Source: Streptomyces sp. NBC_00536
Lineage (GTDB): Bacteria; Actinomycetota; Actinomycetes; Streptomycetales; Streptomycetaceae
Reading direction: 5' to 3'
DNA length: 64,000 nt
Assembly (NCBI RefSeq): GCF_036346295.1
Contig: NZ_CP107819.1
Location: 6,882,001-6,946,000, forward strand
Below, piece by piece: positions 55,618 to 64,000 of the stretch (positions within the stretch are counted from its first letter, which is position 1; the number at the start of each line of letters is the position of its first letter). Position numbers and translations under genes: made by a program. Below the pieces are notes generated by a model. The model was not told the DNA's origin. It saw only the letters and a program-made list of their open reading frames with translations, and searched no databases.

Positions 55618-55676
55618 CCGCCGCCGCGCCGGCCGTGACGTGCACGACCGTCGCGGCCGTCCGCGCCGGCAGCTGA
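55614..55676 (+). CDS. Tiny ORF (20 codons) between LLM gene and permease, doubtful
   Basis: ATG 55614 overlaps the LLM stop (ATGA) and reads MTAAAPAVTCTTVAAVRAGS to TGA 55674-55676, just before an AAAGGAC ribosome binding site for the permease. It may be a coupling or leader peptide, or chance. No family. Confidence 0.25.
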   Translation: MTAAAPAVTCTTVAAVRAGS

Positions 55677-55689
55677 AAGGACAGGCAGC

Positions 55690-57216
<1,527 letters not shown>

Positions 57217-57262
57217 GCCGCAGGGCCCGCCCCGCCCCGCCCCGCCGCGACCCGGCGCGTAC

Positions 57263-58021
57263 TCAGGCGGACGAGCCGCTGTCCACGACCAGGTCGCTCC
57301 CGACGACGGCGCCGGCCGCGGGCGAGGCCAGGTAGAGCACCGCGGCGGCGATCTCCTCGGCCTCGGCGACCCGGCCGAGCGGGTTCTGCGTCGTGACCCG
57401 CTCGGCGCGGTCGGCGTCGCTCTCGCCGGGGAGCAGGGACATCGGGCCGGCCGAGGCGCCCGGGCTGACGGCGTTGATGCGGATCCCCTCGCCGATGTGG
57501 TCGAGGGCCGCGGCGCGGGTGAGGGTGGTGACGGCCGCCTTGGAGGTGAGGTAGGCGGCGGCGTTCGGGATGCGCCGGTGGGCGCCGAGGTTGGAGGAGA
57601 TGTTGACGATCGCACCGCCGCCGGCGCGCCGCATGTGGGCGATCTGGTGCTTCATCGCCAGCCAGACACCGGTGACGTTGGTGTGCAGCACGGCCGCCCA
57701 GTCCTCCTCGGTGATGTCGGCGGTCGGGACGGTCCCGCGGAGTATCCCCGCGTTGTTGACGGCGATGTCGAGGCCGCCGAAGAGGGCGACGCTGCGCTCG
57801 ACGAGGGCGCGGACCTGGTCGGAGTCGGTCACGTCGGCGGTGACGGCCTCCGCCGTGCCGCCCGCGGCGCGGACGAGGGCGACGGTCTCCTCCAGGGTGG
57901 CGGCGGTGCGTCCGGCGGCGACCACGCGGGCGCCTTCGGCGGCGAAGGCGAGGGCGATGGCGCGGCCGAGGCCGGTGCCCGCACCGGTGACCAGGACGCT
58001 CTTGTCGGTGAAGCGGGTCAT
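57263..58021 (-). CDS. SDR family oxidoreductase
   Basis: 252 residues: TGAGTGLGRAIAL cofactor loop, NNAGILRG, ISSNLGAHR, YLTSK (Tyr-x-x-x-Lys), SPGASAGPM and C-terminal DLVVDSGSSA. The start is ATG 58021 with GAGGAGA eight bases upstream. Just upstream the promoter region (58040-58070) holds GATCGATC and CGATCG palindromes, possible sites for the TetR regulator encoded next on the same strand. Confidence 0.9.
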   Translation of the reverse strand: MTRFTDKSVLVTGAGTGLGRAIALAFAAEGARVVAAGRTAATLEETVALVRAAGGTAEAVTADVTDSDQVRALVERSVALFGGLDIAVNNAGILRGTVPTADITEEDWAAVLHTNVTGVWLAMKHQIAHMRRAGGGAIVNISSNLGAHRRIPNAAAYLTSKAAVTTLTRAAALDHIGEGIRINAVSPGASAGPMSLLPGESDADRAERVTTQNPLGRVAEAEEIAAAVLYLASPAAGAVVGSDLVVDSGSSA

Positions 58022-58114
58022 GAAGGTTCTCCTCAGGGGATTCATAATGGATCGATCGGTTCAATATGAGGGCAGCAAAAAGGAAGCCGCGCGGGCCGGC
58101 CGGCGCCCGGTGGT

Positions 58115-58708
58115 TCAGTCGCGCGGGTCCAGCAGGCGCAGGGCCTGTTCGGCCGCGTCCCGGACCCGTGCCGGGTCAGCGGACGCCTTGCCGACGACCC
58201 GGATCCCCTGCATCAGGACCAGCAGCAGTCTGGCCAGGCCTCGGGGGTCGGCGTCCGGCGGCAGTTCGCCCTGCTCCCGGGCCCGGGCGAGGGCCGAGTG
58301 GAGCAGGGTCTCCAGCCGGTCCCAGTCGCTCTCGACCCGGCGGGCGGCCTTCGGGTCGTGCGGGGCGAGTTCGGCGGCGGTGTTGGTGAGGAAGCAGCCG
58401 GTCAGCCGGAGCCCCGGGGAGCCCGCCTCGGCGGCGAAGCGGCGCACGACCGCCCGTACCGCCGGCAGGGCGGGGCCCGGACGGGAGAGTTCGGTGAGGA
58501 GCCCGGGCAGGGTGGCCTCGGAATAGCGCTCCAGGGCCTTGAGGTACAGCTCGTGCTTGGTGCCGAAGGTCGCGTAGAGGCTGGCGCGGCCGATCCCGAG
58601 GTGTTCGACCAGGTCGGCCACCGACGTGGCTTCGTAACCGCGGCGCCAGAACAGTTCGAGTGCTGACTGGAGCGCGGCGTCCGGATCGAATTCCTTGGTC
58701 CTGGCCAT
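58115..58708 (-). CDS. TetR-family transcriptional regulator
   Basis: 197 residues; N-terminal HTH (DPDAALQSALELFWRRGYEA, VADLVEHLGIGRASLYATFG) and an all-helical C-terminal ligand domain of the TetR_C type (LTGCFLTNTAAELAPHD). It probably controls the SDR gene downstream, with which it shares orientation, and itself; GAACGAACGGTC near 58733-58744 is a possible operator half-site. ATG 58706-58708 is used; an ATG at 58720 is four codons earlier. Confidence 0.9.
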   Translation of the reverse strand: MARTKEFDPDAALQSALELFWRRGYEATSVADLVEHLGIGRASLYATFGTKHELYLKALERYSEATLPGLLTELSRPGPALPAVRAVVRRFAAEAGSPGLRLTGCFLTNTAAELAPHDPKAARRVESDWDRLETLLHSALARAREQGELPPDADPRGLARLLLVLMQGIRVVGKASADPARVRDAAEQALRLLDPRD

Positions 58709-58859
58709 GCCCAAGATCATAAGCAGTTCTGGAACGAACGGTCAACAACATGACCGCGCCGCCGAAGGGCCCGGCCACCGGACCCCGTTTACCCGGGGTC
58801 CATCCGCGGGCCTGCTTTTGTCAGTGGGGATTGTCGGTCCGGCATGGTCTGATGGACAC

Positions 58860-59684
58860 ATGATCGAAGAGTTTCTGGCCCGTGACCTGTCCGATGTCGA
58901 GGAAGCCGTTCGCAAGGCCGCCGCGGTCGAGATCATGCCGAGGTTCCGGCAGCTCGCCGACCACGAGGTCGACCAGAAGAGCGGCCCGCACGACCTGGTG
59001 ACCATCGCCGACCGGCGTGCCGAGGAGCACCTGACCGATGCCCTCACCCGGCTGCTCCCGGGCTCCGTGGTGGTCGGCGAGGAAGCCGTCCACGCGGACC
59101 CCACCGTTTACGGGGCGCTGCGCGGCGAAGCCCCCGTGTGGATCGTGGACCCGGTCGACGGGACCCGCCAGTTCGTGGCCGGGGACCCCGGCTTCTGCAC
59201 CCTGGTCGCGCTGGCCGTGCGCGGCGAGATCCTCGCGTCCTGGACCTTCGCCCCCGCCCTGGAGGAGATCGCGACCGCGGTGCGCGGTGGCGGTTCGTTC
59301 GTCAACGGTGAGGCGATACGCAGCGGTTCGCCCGAGCCGGGGGCCGAGCTGCGGGTCGCCATGGCCCACCCGCTGTACACGAGCGAGGAGGACAAGCGGA
59401 CCCTGACCCGCCTCGACGTGCCGGGAGTGGCGGCCCGTCCCTGCGGCTCGGCGGGGCTGGAGTACCTGAAGGTGGCCCGCGGCGAGATGGACGCCCTGGC
59501 CTTCACCTGGCCCTCGGCCTGGGACCACGCGGCCGGACTGCTGCTCGTCGCCGAGGCGGGCGGTGCGCAGAGCACCGTCGCGGGCGAGCCGTACCGGGTG
59601 GACCGGGACAACGCGCTGCCCTTCGCGGTCGGCCGCGACGAGGCGACGGCGCTGCGGATCCGCGACCTGCTGCGCGGAGCGTAG
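58860..59684 (+). CDS. Inositol monophosphatase family protein
   Basis: 274 residues: GEEAVHADP, the metal motif [12 protein letters not shown], and [15 protein letters not shown] near the end define the IMPase/FBPase/histidinol-phosphatase family. It hydrolyses a phosphomonoester such as inositol-1-phosphate or histidinol phosphate; which one cannot be told. No ribosome binding site precedes ATG 58860. Confidence 0.92.
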   Translation: MIEEFLARDLSDVEEAVRKAAAVEIMPRFRQLADHEVDQKSGPHDLVTIADRRAEEHLTDALTRLLPGSVVVGEEAVHADPTVYGALRGEAPVWIVDPVDGTRQFVAGDPGFCTLVALAVRGEILASWTFAPALEEIATAVRGGGSFVNGEAIRSGSPEPGAELRVAMAHPLYTSEEDKRTLTRLDVPGVAARPCGSAGLEYLKVARGEMDALAFTWPSAWDHAAGLLLVAEAGGAQSTVAGEPYRVDRDNALPFAVGRDEATALRIRDLLRGA

Positions 59685-59800
59685 CCGGGCGCTTAGGCGG
59701 GGCGGGGGCGGACAGGGGGGACCCGGGGGATGAGCGGGCGGAATATCCTGGGGCACCCAGGCCTGCCTGGGGCCGTTACGCCGCCGGACGAAGGAGTCGC

Positions 59801-61225
59801 ATGGTGCCGTCGATTCTCGATGCGGTCGTCGTGGGGGCGGGCCCCAACGGGCTGACGGCCGCCGTCGAGCTGGCCCGGCGCGGCTTCTCCGTGGCCATGT
59901 TCGAAGCCGCCGACACGGTCGGCGGCGGGGCCAGGACCGAGGAGCTGACCCTCCCCGGCTTCCGGCACGACCCCTGCTCGGCCGTCCACCCGCTGGGCGC
60001 GGGCTCGCCGGTGTTCGCGACCATGCCGCTCGCGCGGTACGGGCTGGAGTGGCTGCACGCCCCGCTGCCGATGGCGCACCCCTTCGACGACGGCACCGCC
60101 GCCGTGCTCTCGCGTTCGGTGGCCGAGACCGCCGCGTCCTTCGGCCCCCGGGACGCGGGGGCCTACCGCCGTCTCGTCGCGCCGTACCTCGGCAAATGGG
60201 ACACCCTGGCCCGGGACTTCATGTCCCTGCCGTCCACCGCGCTGCCCGTCGATCCGCTCACCCTGGCCCGCTTCGGGCTCACCGGACTGCCGCCGTCCAC
60301 CTGGCTGATGCGGCGCTTCCGGGACGACCGGGCACGCGCCCTGTTCGCCGGCCTCGTCGCGCACGTCATCGCACCGCTGGGCGGGATCGCGACCGGAGCG
60401 GTCGGGCTGGTCTTCGCCCTCGCCGCGCACGCGGGCGGCTGGCCGATGCCGCGCGGCGGCTCCCAGTCGATCTCGGACGCGCTCACCGGCTACCTGCGCG
60501 ACCTCGGCGGCGCCGTCCACACCGGCTTCGAGGTCAAGCGGCTGGACGACCTCCCCCCGGCCCGGGCCTACGTCTTCGACACCTCGCCGACCGCGCTGGC
60601 CCGGATCGCCCGCCTGGGCCGGGCGTACGACGGCTACCGCTACGGCGCCGGCGTGTTCAAGCTCGACTACGCGCTGGACGGCCCCGTCCCGTGGACCGCC
60701 GAGGCGGCGCGCCGCGCGGGCACCGTCCAGGTCGGCCCGCGCACCCGGGACATCGACGCCGCCCTGCAGCTCACCACGAGCGGCCGGGCACCCCGTACGC
60801 CGTTCCTCATCACCGCGCAGCCCAGCCTGGTCGACCCGGGCCGCGCGCCCGAGGGCAAGCACGTCTTCTGGGCCTACGGGCACGTCCCCGCGGGCTGGGA
60901 CGGCGACCTCACCGACGCCGTCGAACGCCAACTGGAGCGCTTCGCCCCGGGTTTCCGGGACCTGGTGCTCGCCCGCGCCACCGCGGGACCGCCCCAGCTC
61001 GCCGCCCGCAACCCGAACTACGTCGGCGGTGACATCGCCTGCGGCGCCGCCTCCGGACTCCAGCTGCTGCTGCGGCCGAAGCTCACCCTGTCCCCGTACA
61101 CCACGGCCCACCCGGCCGTCTTCCTGTGCTCCTCCGCGACCCCGCCCGGCCCCGGCGTACACGGCATGTCCGGGCACAACGCGGCGAAGGCGGTCTGGCG
61201 CCACCTGCGAAAGGGCTCCTCCTGA
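59801..61225 (+). CDS. FAD-dependent NAD(P)-binding oxidoreductase (CrtI-like)
   Basis: 474 residues with the dinucleotide-binding [20 protein letters not shown] and a C-terminal FAD segment ([15 protein letters not shown]). The fold is that of phytoene desaturase/amine-oxidase relatives ([17 protein letters not shown] in the middle). No carotenoid cluster is adjacent, so the substrate is unknown. An AAGGAG lies eight bases before ATG 59801. The stop overlaps the macrodomain gene (TGATG). Confidence 0.88.
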   Translation: MVPSILDAVVVGAGPNGLTAAVELARRGFSVAMFEAADTVGGGARTEELTLPGFRHDPCSAVHPLGAGSPVFATMPLARYGLEWLHAPLPMAHPFDDGTAAVLSRSVAETAASFGPRDAGAYRRLVAPYLGKWDTLARDFMSLPSTALPVDPLTLARFGLTGLPPSTWLMRRFRDDRARALFAGLVAHVIAPLGGIATGAVGLVFALAAHAGGWPMPRGGSQSISDALTGYLRDLGGAVHTGFEVKRLDDLPPARAYVFDTSPTALARIARLGRAYDGYRYGAGVFKLDYALDGPVPWTAEAARRAGTVQVGPRTRDIDAALQLTTSGRAPRTPFLITAQPSLVDPGRAPEGKHVFWAYGHVPAGWDGDLTDAVERQLERFAPGFRDLVLARATAGPPQLAARNPNYVGGDIACGAASGLQLLLRPKLTLSPYTTAHPAVFLCSSATPPGPGVHGMSGHNAAKAVWRHLRKGSS

Positions 61226-61740
61226 TGGTCCGCATCACCTTGGTCCAGGGCGACATCACGGCCGAGCACGTGGACGCCGTGGTCAACGCCGCGAACTCCT
61301 CGCTGCTCGGCGGCGGCGGGGTGGACGGCGCCATCCACCGGCGCGGCGGGCCGGAGATCCTGGCGGCCTGCCGGGCCCTGCGCGCCTCCCACTACGGCAA
61401 GGGCCTCGCGACGGGCCGGGCGGTCGCCACCACGGCGGGCCTGCTGCCCGCCGCGCACGTGATCCACACGGTGGGGCCGGTGTACTCCCGGGAGGAGGAC
61501 CGCTCGGAGCTGCTGGCCTCCTGCTACCGGGAGTCCCTGCGGGTCGCGGCCGAGCTGGGCGCCCGTACGGTGGCGTTCCCTGCGATCTCCACCGGGGTCT
61601 ACGGGTGGCCGATGGACGACGGGGCGCGGATCGCCTTCGCGACCGTGCGCTCGGCCGCGGTGGCGCCGGTGGAGGAGGTCCGCTTCGTCCTCTTCGACGC
61701 GAAGGCGTACGCCGCCTTCGAAGCGGCGTCGGTGGCCTGA
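61225..61740 (+). CDS. Macrodomain protein (O-acetyl-ADP-ribose deacetylase)
   Basis: 171 residues forming one macrodomain of the YmdB/MacroD type: QGDITAEHVDAVVNAANSSL, GGGGVDGAIHRRGGPEI, GRAVATTAGLLPA and FPAISTGVYGWP. It removes ADP-ribose modifications or hydrolyses O-acetyl-ADP-ribose. Co-translated with the preceding FAD oxidoreductase. Confidence 0.93.
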   Translation: MVRITLVQGDITAEHVDAVVNAANSSLLGGGGVDGAIHRRGGPEILAACRALRASHYGKGLATGRAVATTAGLLPAAHVIHTVGPVYSREEDRSELLASCYRESLRVAAELGARTVAFPAISTGVYGWPMDDGARIAFATVRSAAVAPVEEVRFVLFDAKAYAAFEAASVA

Positions 61741-61771
61741 CCGAGCCGCGAGCCGGTGGCGCTGCCCGCCC

Positions 61772-62183
61772 CTGCTGTGCCTCCGGCGGCGCCTCAATCG
61801 CCGGCGGGGCTTGATGGTGCGGCGTGATGCTGGCCCGCGGCCAATCCAGCCCGCCCGGGGCTGATGGTGCGGCGCCGTGTTCGCCTGCGGCGGGGCTGAG
61901 GGGGTAAATCCAGCCCGCCCGGCGTTTGAGGGCCCGCCGGAGGCGTCGGCTGCGCCCGCTCTGCCTCCGGCGGCGCCTCAAACGCCGGCGAGGCTGAGGG
62001 CGCGCGCCGTGTTCGCCCGCGGCGGGGCTGAGGGGGCGGCGCCGTGTTCGCCTGCGGCGGGGCTGAGGGGGCGGCGCTGTGTTCGCCTGCGGCGAGGAGG
62101 GTGCGGCACCGTGTTCGCCCGCGGCGAGGCCGACGGGGCAAATCCAGCCCGCCCGGCGTTTGAGGGCCCGCCGGAGGCAGAGT
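61772..62183. repeat. Repeat-rich intergenic region
   Basis: The 516-bp gap 61741-62256 has no gene. It is built of recurring blocks: CCGTGTTCGCC(T/C)GCGGCG with GGGGCTGAGGG (about six copies, partly in tandem around 61.87-62.13 kb), the palindromic GGCGTTTGAGGGCCCGCCGGAGGC / CCTCCGGCGGCGCCTCAAACGCC family seen at 42.2 kb (two TTTGAGG copies near 61923 and 62157, opposite-strand copies near 61785 and 61975), and AATCCAGCCCGCCC (three copies). It looks like a nest of repeated insertions of one repeat family. The GGCGTTTGAGG-type core shared with 42.2 kb is quoted as GGCGTTTGAGG. Confidence 0.85.
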
Positions 62184-62199
62184 GGGCGGGAATAGGTGT

Positions 62200-62235
62200 G
62201 GGCCCCCGCCCCCCCCGGTGGGGGAGCGGGGGCCC
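62200..62235. terminator. Terminator hairpin after glycerate kinase
   Basis: GGGCCCCCGC pairs with GCGGGGGCCC over ten bases, then after one mismatch five further G-C pairs close a short loop. It lies 20-55 bases beyond the glycerate kinase stop (leftward). Confidence 0.8.
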
Positions 62236-62256
62236 GTACCGGCCTCGGGGGCGGGG

Positions 62257-63405
62257 TCAGAGCACGTCGGCGGCGATGTTCGCCGCGACACGCTCCAGCA
62301 GCGGACCCGCGTTGGCGATGCACTTCGCCGTGTCCGGCTCGATCTCCGTCAGCGGGTACGCGCGGCGGATCCCGGCGGCCTGGAGGGCCTCCTGGGTCAG
62401 CGCGAGCCGCCCGCACACCGCGACGACGTCCTTGCCCGCCGCGCGCGCCGCGGCCGCCACGCCCGCCGGAGCCTTGCCGTGCAGGGTCTGCTCGTCGAGC
62501 GAACCCTCACCCGTGATCACCAGCGTGGCCCGCTCCAGGGCCGGGGCGAAGCCCAGCACCTCCAGCATCAGCTCGATGCCGGGCCGGAAGGTCGCGCCCA
62601 GCAGCAGCGCGCCGTAGCCGATGCCGCCCGCACCGCCCGCGCCCGGAGCCAGCGCGCACTCGGCCGCCTTCGGGCCGATCGCCTTCTCCAGCACGAGCGC
62701 GAAGTGCGCCAGCGCTGCGTCCAGCGTCGCCACGTCCTCGGGGCTCGCGCCCTTCTGCGGGCCGTAGACCGCCGGAGCGCCCTTCGGACCGGTCAGCGGG
62801 TTGTCCACGTCGCTGGCGAGGACGAACTCCACCTCGGCGAAGCGCGGGTCGATCCCGGACAGGTCTGCGGAGGCCAGGGAGGCCAGTGCGCCGCCGCCCG
62901 GACCGACCGGTTCACCGTTCGCATCCAGGAACACCGCACCCAGCGCGGCGAGCATGCCCGCGCCGCCGTCGGTGGTGGCGCTGCCGCCCACACCGAAGAC
63001 GATCGAGCGCGCGCCCGCGTCCAGGGCCGCCTTGAGCACCTCGCCCGAGCCGTACGTGGTCGACGTCAGCGGGGCGAAGACGCCCGCCGGCAGCAGCTGG
63101 AGGCCGGAGGCCTCCGCCATCTCGACCACGGCGGTGCCGTCGCGCAGCGCGAAAGCGGCCGTGACCTGGTCACCGAGCGGTCCGGTGACCCGTACCTCCC
63201 GGCGTTCGAACCCGGCCGCCACCGCGGCCGCGACCGTGCCGTCGCCGCCGTCCGCGACGGGGAGGGTCTCGATCTCCACGCCCGGTACGGCCTCGCGGAG
63301 GCCCGCCGTCACCCGCTCAGCGACCTGCACGGCCGTGAGCGAGCCCTTGAATTTGTCCGCGGCGATGAGCACGCGCGCGGTCTCAGTTACTGCTCCGTCC
63401 GTCAC
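62257..63405 (-). CDS. glxK: Glycerate kinase
   Basis: 382 residues of the GlxK/GarK family: N-terminal ADKFKGSLTAVQVAERV, PVADGGDGTVAA, FGVGGSATTDGGAGML, PLTGPKGAPAVYGPQKGAS and ITGEGSLDEQTLHGKAP. It phosphorylates glycerate, which in this context can arise from glyoxylate via tartronate semialdehyde, linking it to the allantoin/glyoxylate genes at 6-18 kb (by pathway, not position). The start is GTG 63403-63405 with AAGGGA eight bases upstream. Confidence 0.93.
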   Translation of the reverse strand: MTDGAVTETARVLIAADKFKGSLTAVQVAERVTAGLREAVPGVEIETLPVADGGDGTVAAAVAAGFERREVRVTGPLGDQVTAAFALRDGTAVVEMAEASGLQLLPAGVFAPLTSTTYGSGEVLKAALDAGARSIVFGVGGSATTDGGAGMLAALGAVFLDANGEPVGPGGGALASLASADLSGIDPRFAEVEFVLASDVDNPLTGPKGAPAVYGPQKGASPEDVATLDAALAHFALVLEKAIGPKAAECALAPGAGGAGGIGYGALLLGATFRPGIELMLEVLGFAPALERATLVITGEGSLDEQTLHGKAPAGVAAAARAAGKDVVAVCGRLALTQEALQAAGIRRAYPLTEIEPDTAKCIANAGPLLERVAANIAADVL

Positions 63406-63548
63406 CTTGCTAATCCCTTGCTATCGAACAGTGCAGTCGCGCCGCCCTGAGCCTATCCGGAGGATTCTCCAATGCCCATGGGTGGCCTGGGACACACCCG
63501 GCGCGCCATGGTCATTTATCCAGACATTCCCCCGCATAGTGGGGCCAC

Positions 63549-64000
63549 ATGAGTACGGATTCACTGGAACAGCCACGCCCGGACACCCCGGCTGGTGCCC
63601 CCGGAGCCCCCGGCGCCCCCCGGGACGATGCGCCCGACCACATGGTCGTCGGCATCGGAGTGATCACCGTACTGGCCGTGGTCGCCTGGGCGGCGCTCGG
63701 CAAGGGCTCCTTCGACACGGCGTCGGGCACCGCGCTGGCCTGGGTGCTGAACAACTTCGCCTGGCTGTTCGTGATCGCCGCCGACGTCTTCCTGGTCATG
63801 TGCGTCGTCCTCGCGATCAGCCGCTTCGGCCGGATCCGGCTCGGGGCCGACGACTCCGAACCCGAGTTCACCAACCTCGCGTGGATCGCGATGATGTTCA
63901 GCGCGGGCATGGGCATCGGCCTGATGTTCTTCGGCGTCGGCGAACCGCTCACCCACTACCTGAGCCCGCCCCCGGCCAGCGGCGCCGCGCCCGGCACCGG
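63549..64000 (+). CDS. BCCT-family osmolyte transporter, 3' end outside window
   Basis: The first 150 codons, from ATG 63549, run off the window. A Pro-rich cytoplasmic N-terminus is followed by TM helices and the BCCT signature MMFSAGMGIGLMFFGVGEP. It imports betaine, choline or carnitine with Na+ or H+. Upstream CCCCCGCATAGTGGGG (63530-63545) is a hairpin or operator close to the start. Confidence 0.88.
   Translation, partial: MSTDSLEQPRPDTPAGAPGAPGAPRDDAPDHMVVGIGVITVLAVVAWAALGKGSFDTASGTALAWVLNNFAWLFVIAADVFLVMCVVLAISRFGRIRLGADDSEPEFTNLAWIAMMFSAGMGIGLMFFGVGEPLTHYLSPPPASGAAPGT

Noticed and set aside
61741..62256. CRISPR-like array in the repeat-rich gap
   Set aside because: Repeats differ in length and spacing, occur in both orientations, and no cas genes or uniform spacers are present.

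Overview
The window is high-GC actinobacterial chromosome, almost certainly Streptomyces. The evidence is a third-position G/C bias close to saturation in every gene, many GTG starts, GTGA/ATGA stop-start overlaps, leaderless genes with a TAGGCT-like -10 box a few bases before the ATG, and family content typical of the genus (AllR allantoin genes, gluABCD, F420-type oxidoreductases, NB-ARC/TPR protein, pyrimidine catabolism locus). No tRNA, rRNA or CRISPR array was seen. All calls come from reading the sequence and translations; no search was run.

Left edge (1-4.5 kb): a small probable RiPP locus. It has a 62-residue peptide gene with a strong Shine-Dalgarno, a radical SAM/SPASM maturase overlapping its 5' end, a convergent gene with the ligand layout of a 2-oxoglutarate/Fe(II) oxygenase (cut by the window edge), and a divergent NB-ARC/TPR protein. 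This is the best candidate for an undescribed system. A secreted SGNH hydrolase follows.

Central metabolism and transport (6-33 kb): malate synthase, a MobA-like nucleotidyltransferase, a MocR regulator with four GCCAAT boxes, a NarL-type two-component system beside an FtsX-type ABC exporter, then allR (IclR) divergent from allB and alc. AllR-like 15-bp boxes lie before allB and before aceB, tying allantoin breakdown to glyoxylate assimilation; a glycerate kinase at 62 kb may also drain glyoxylate. Next come an SDR, a DHFR-like reductase, an EamA exporter, a P450, a sugar ABC importer with a Gfo/Idh dehydrogenase and ROK kinase, a run of leaderless housekeeping genes (MBL, exonuclease III, DUF6278-like), and the glutamate importer gluABCD.

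Eroded region (33.3-37.6 kb): downstream of an L,D-transpeptidase sits a coding-looking fragment without a start. A FemX-type peptidoglycan-bridge gene is broken by an internal deletion, by insertion of a solitary TnpB element, and by a 1-nt frameshift. The TnpB keeps all three RuvC acidic residues but has no zinc-finger cysteines. The old femX stop still overlaps the murJ start.

Right half (39-64 kb): an OmpR-type two-component system with a lipoprotein, a 4 x 34-bp tandem repeat and a long palindrome, a second P450, gamma-glutamyltransferase, a divergent XRE regulator/methionine aminopeptidase pair with clustered TATACCG operators, an alginate-lyase-like lipoprotein, a pyrimidine-degradation operon (ureidopropionase, aminotransferase, hydantoinase/dihydropyrimidinase, LLM oxidoreductase, NCS1 permease), a TetR/SDR pair, an IMPase-family phosphatase, a CrtI-like oxidoreductase with a macrodomain protein, a repeat-rich gap, glycerate kinase, and the start of a BCCT transporter that runs off the end.
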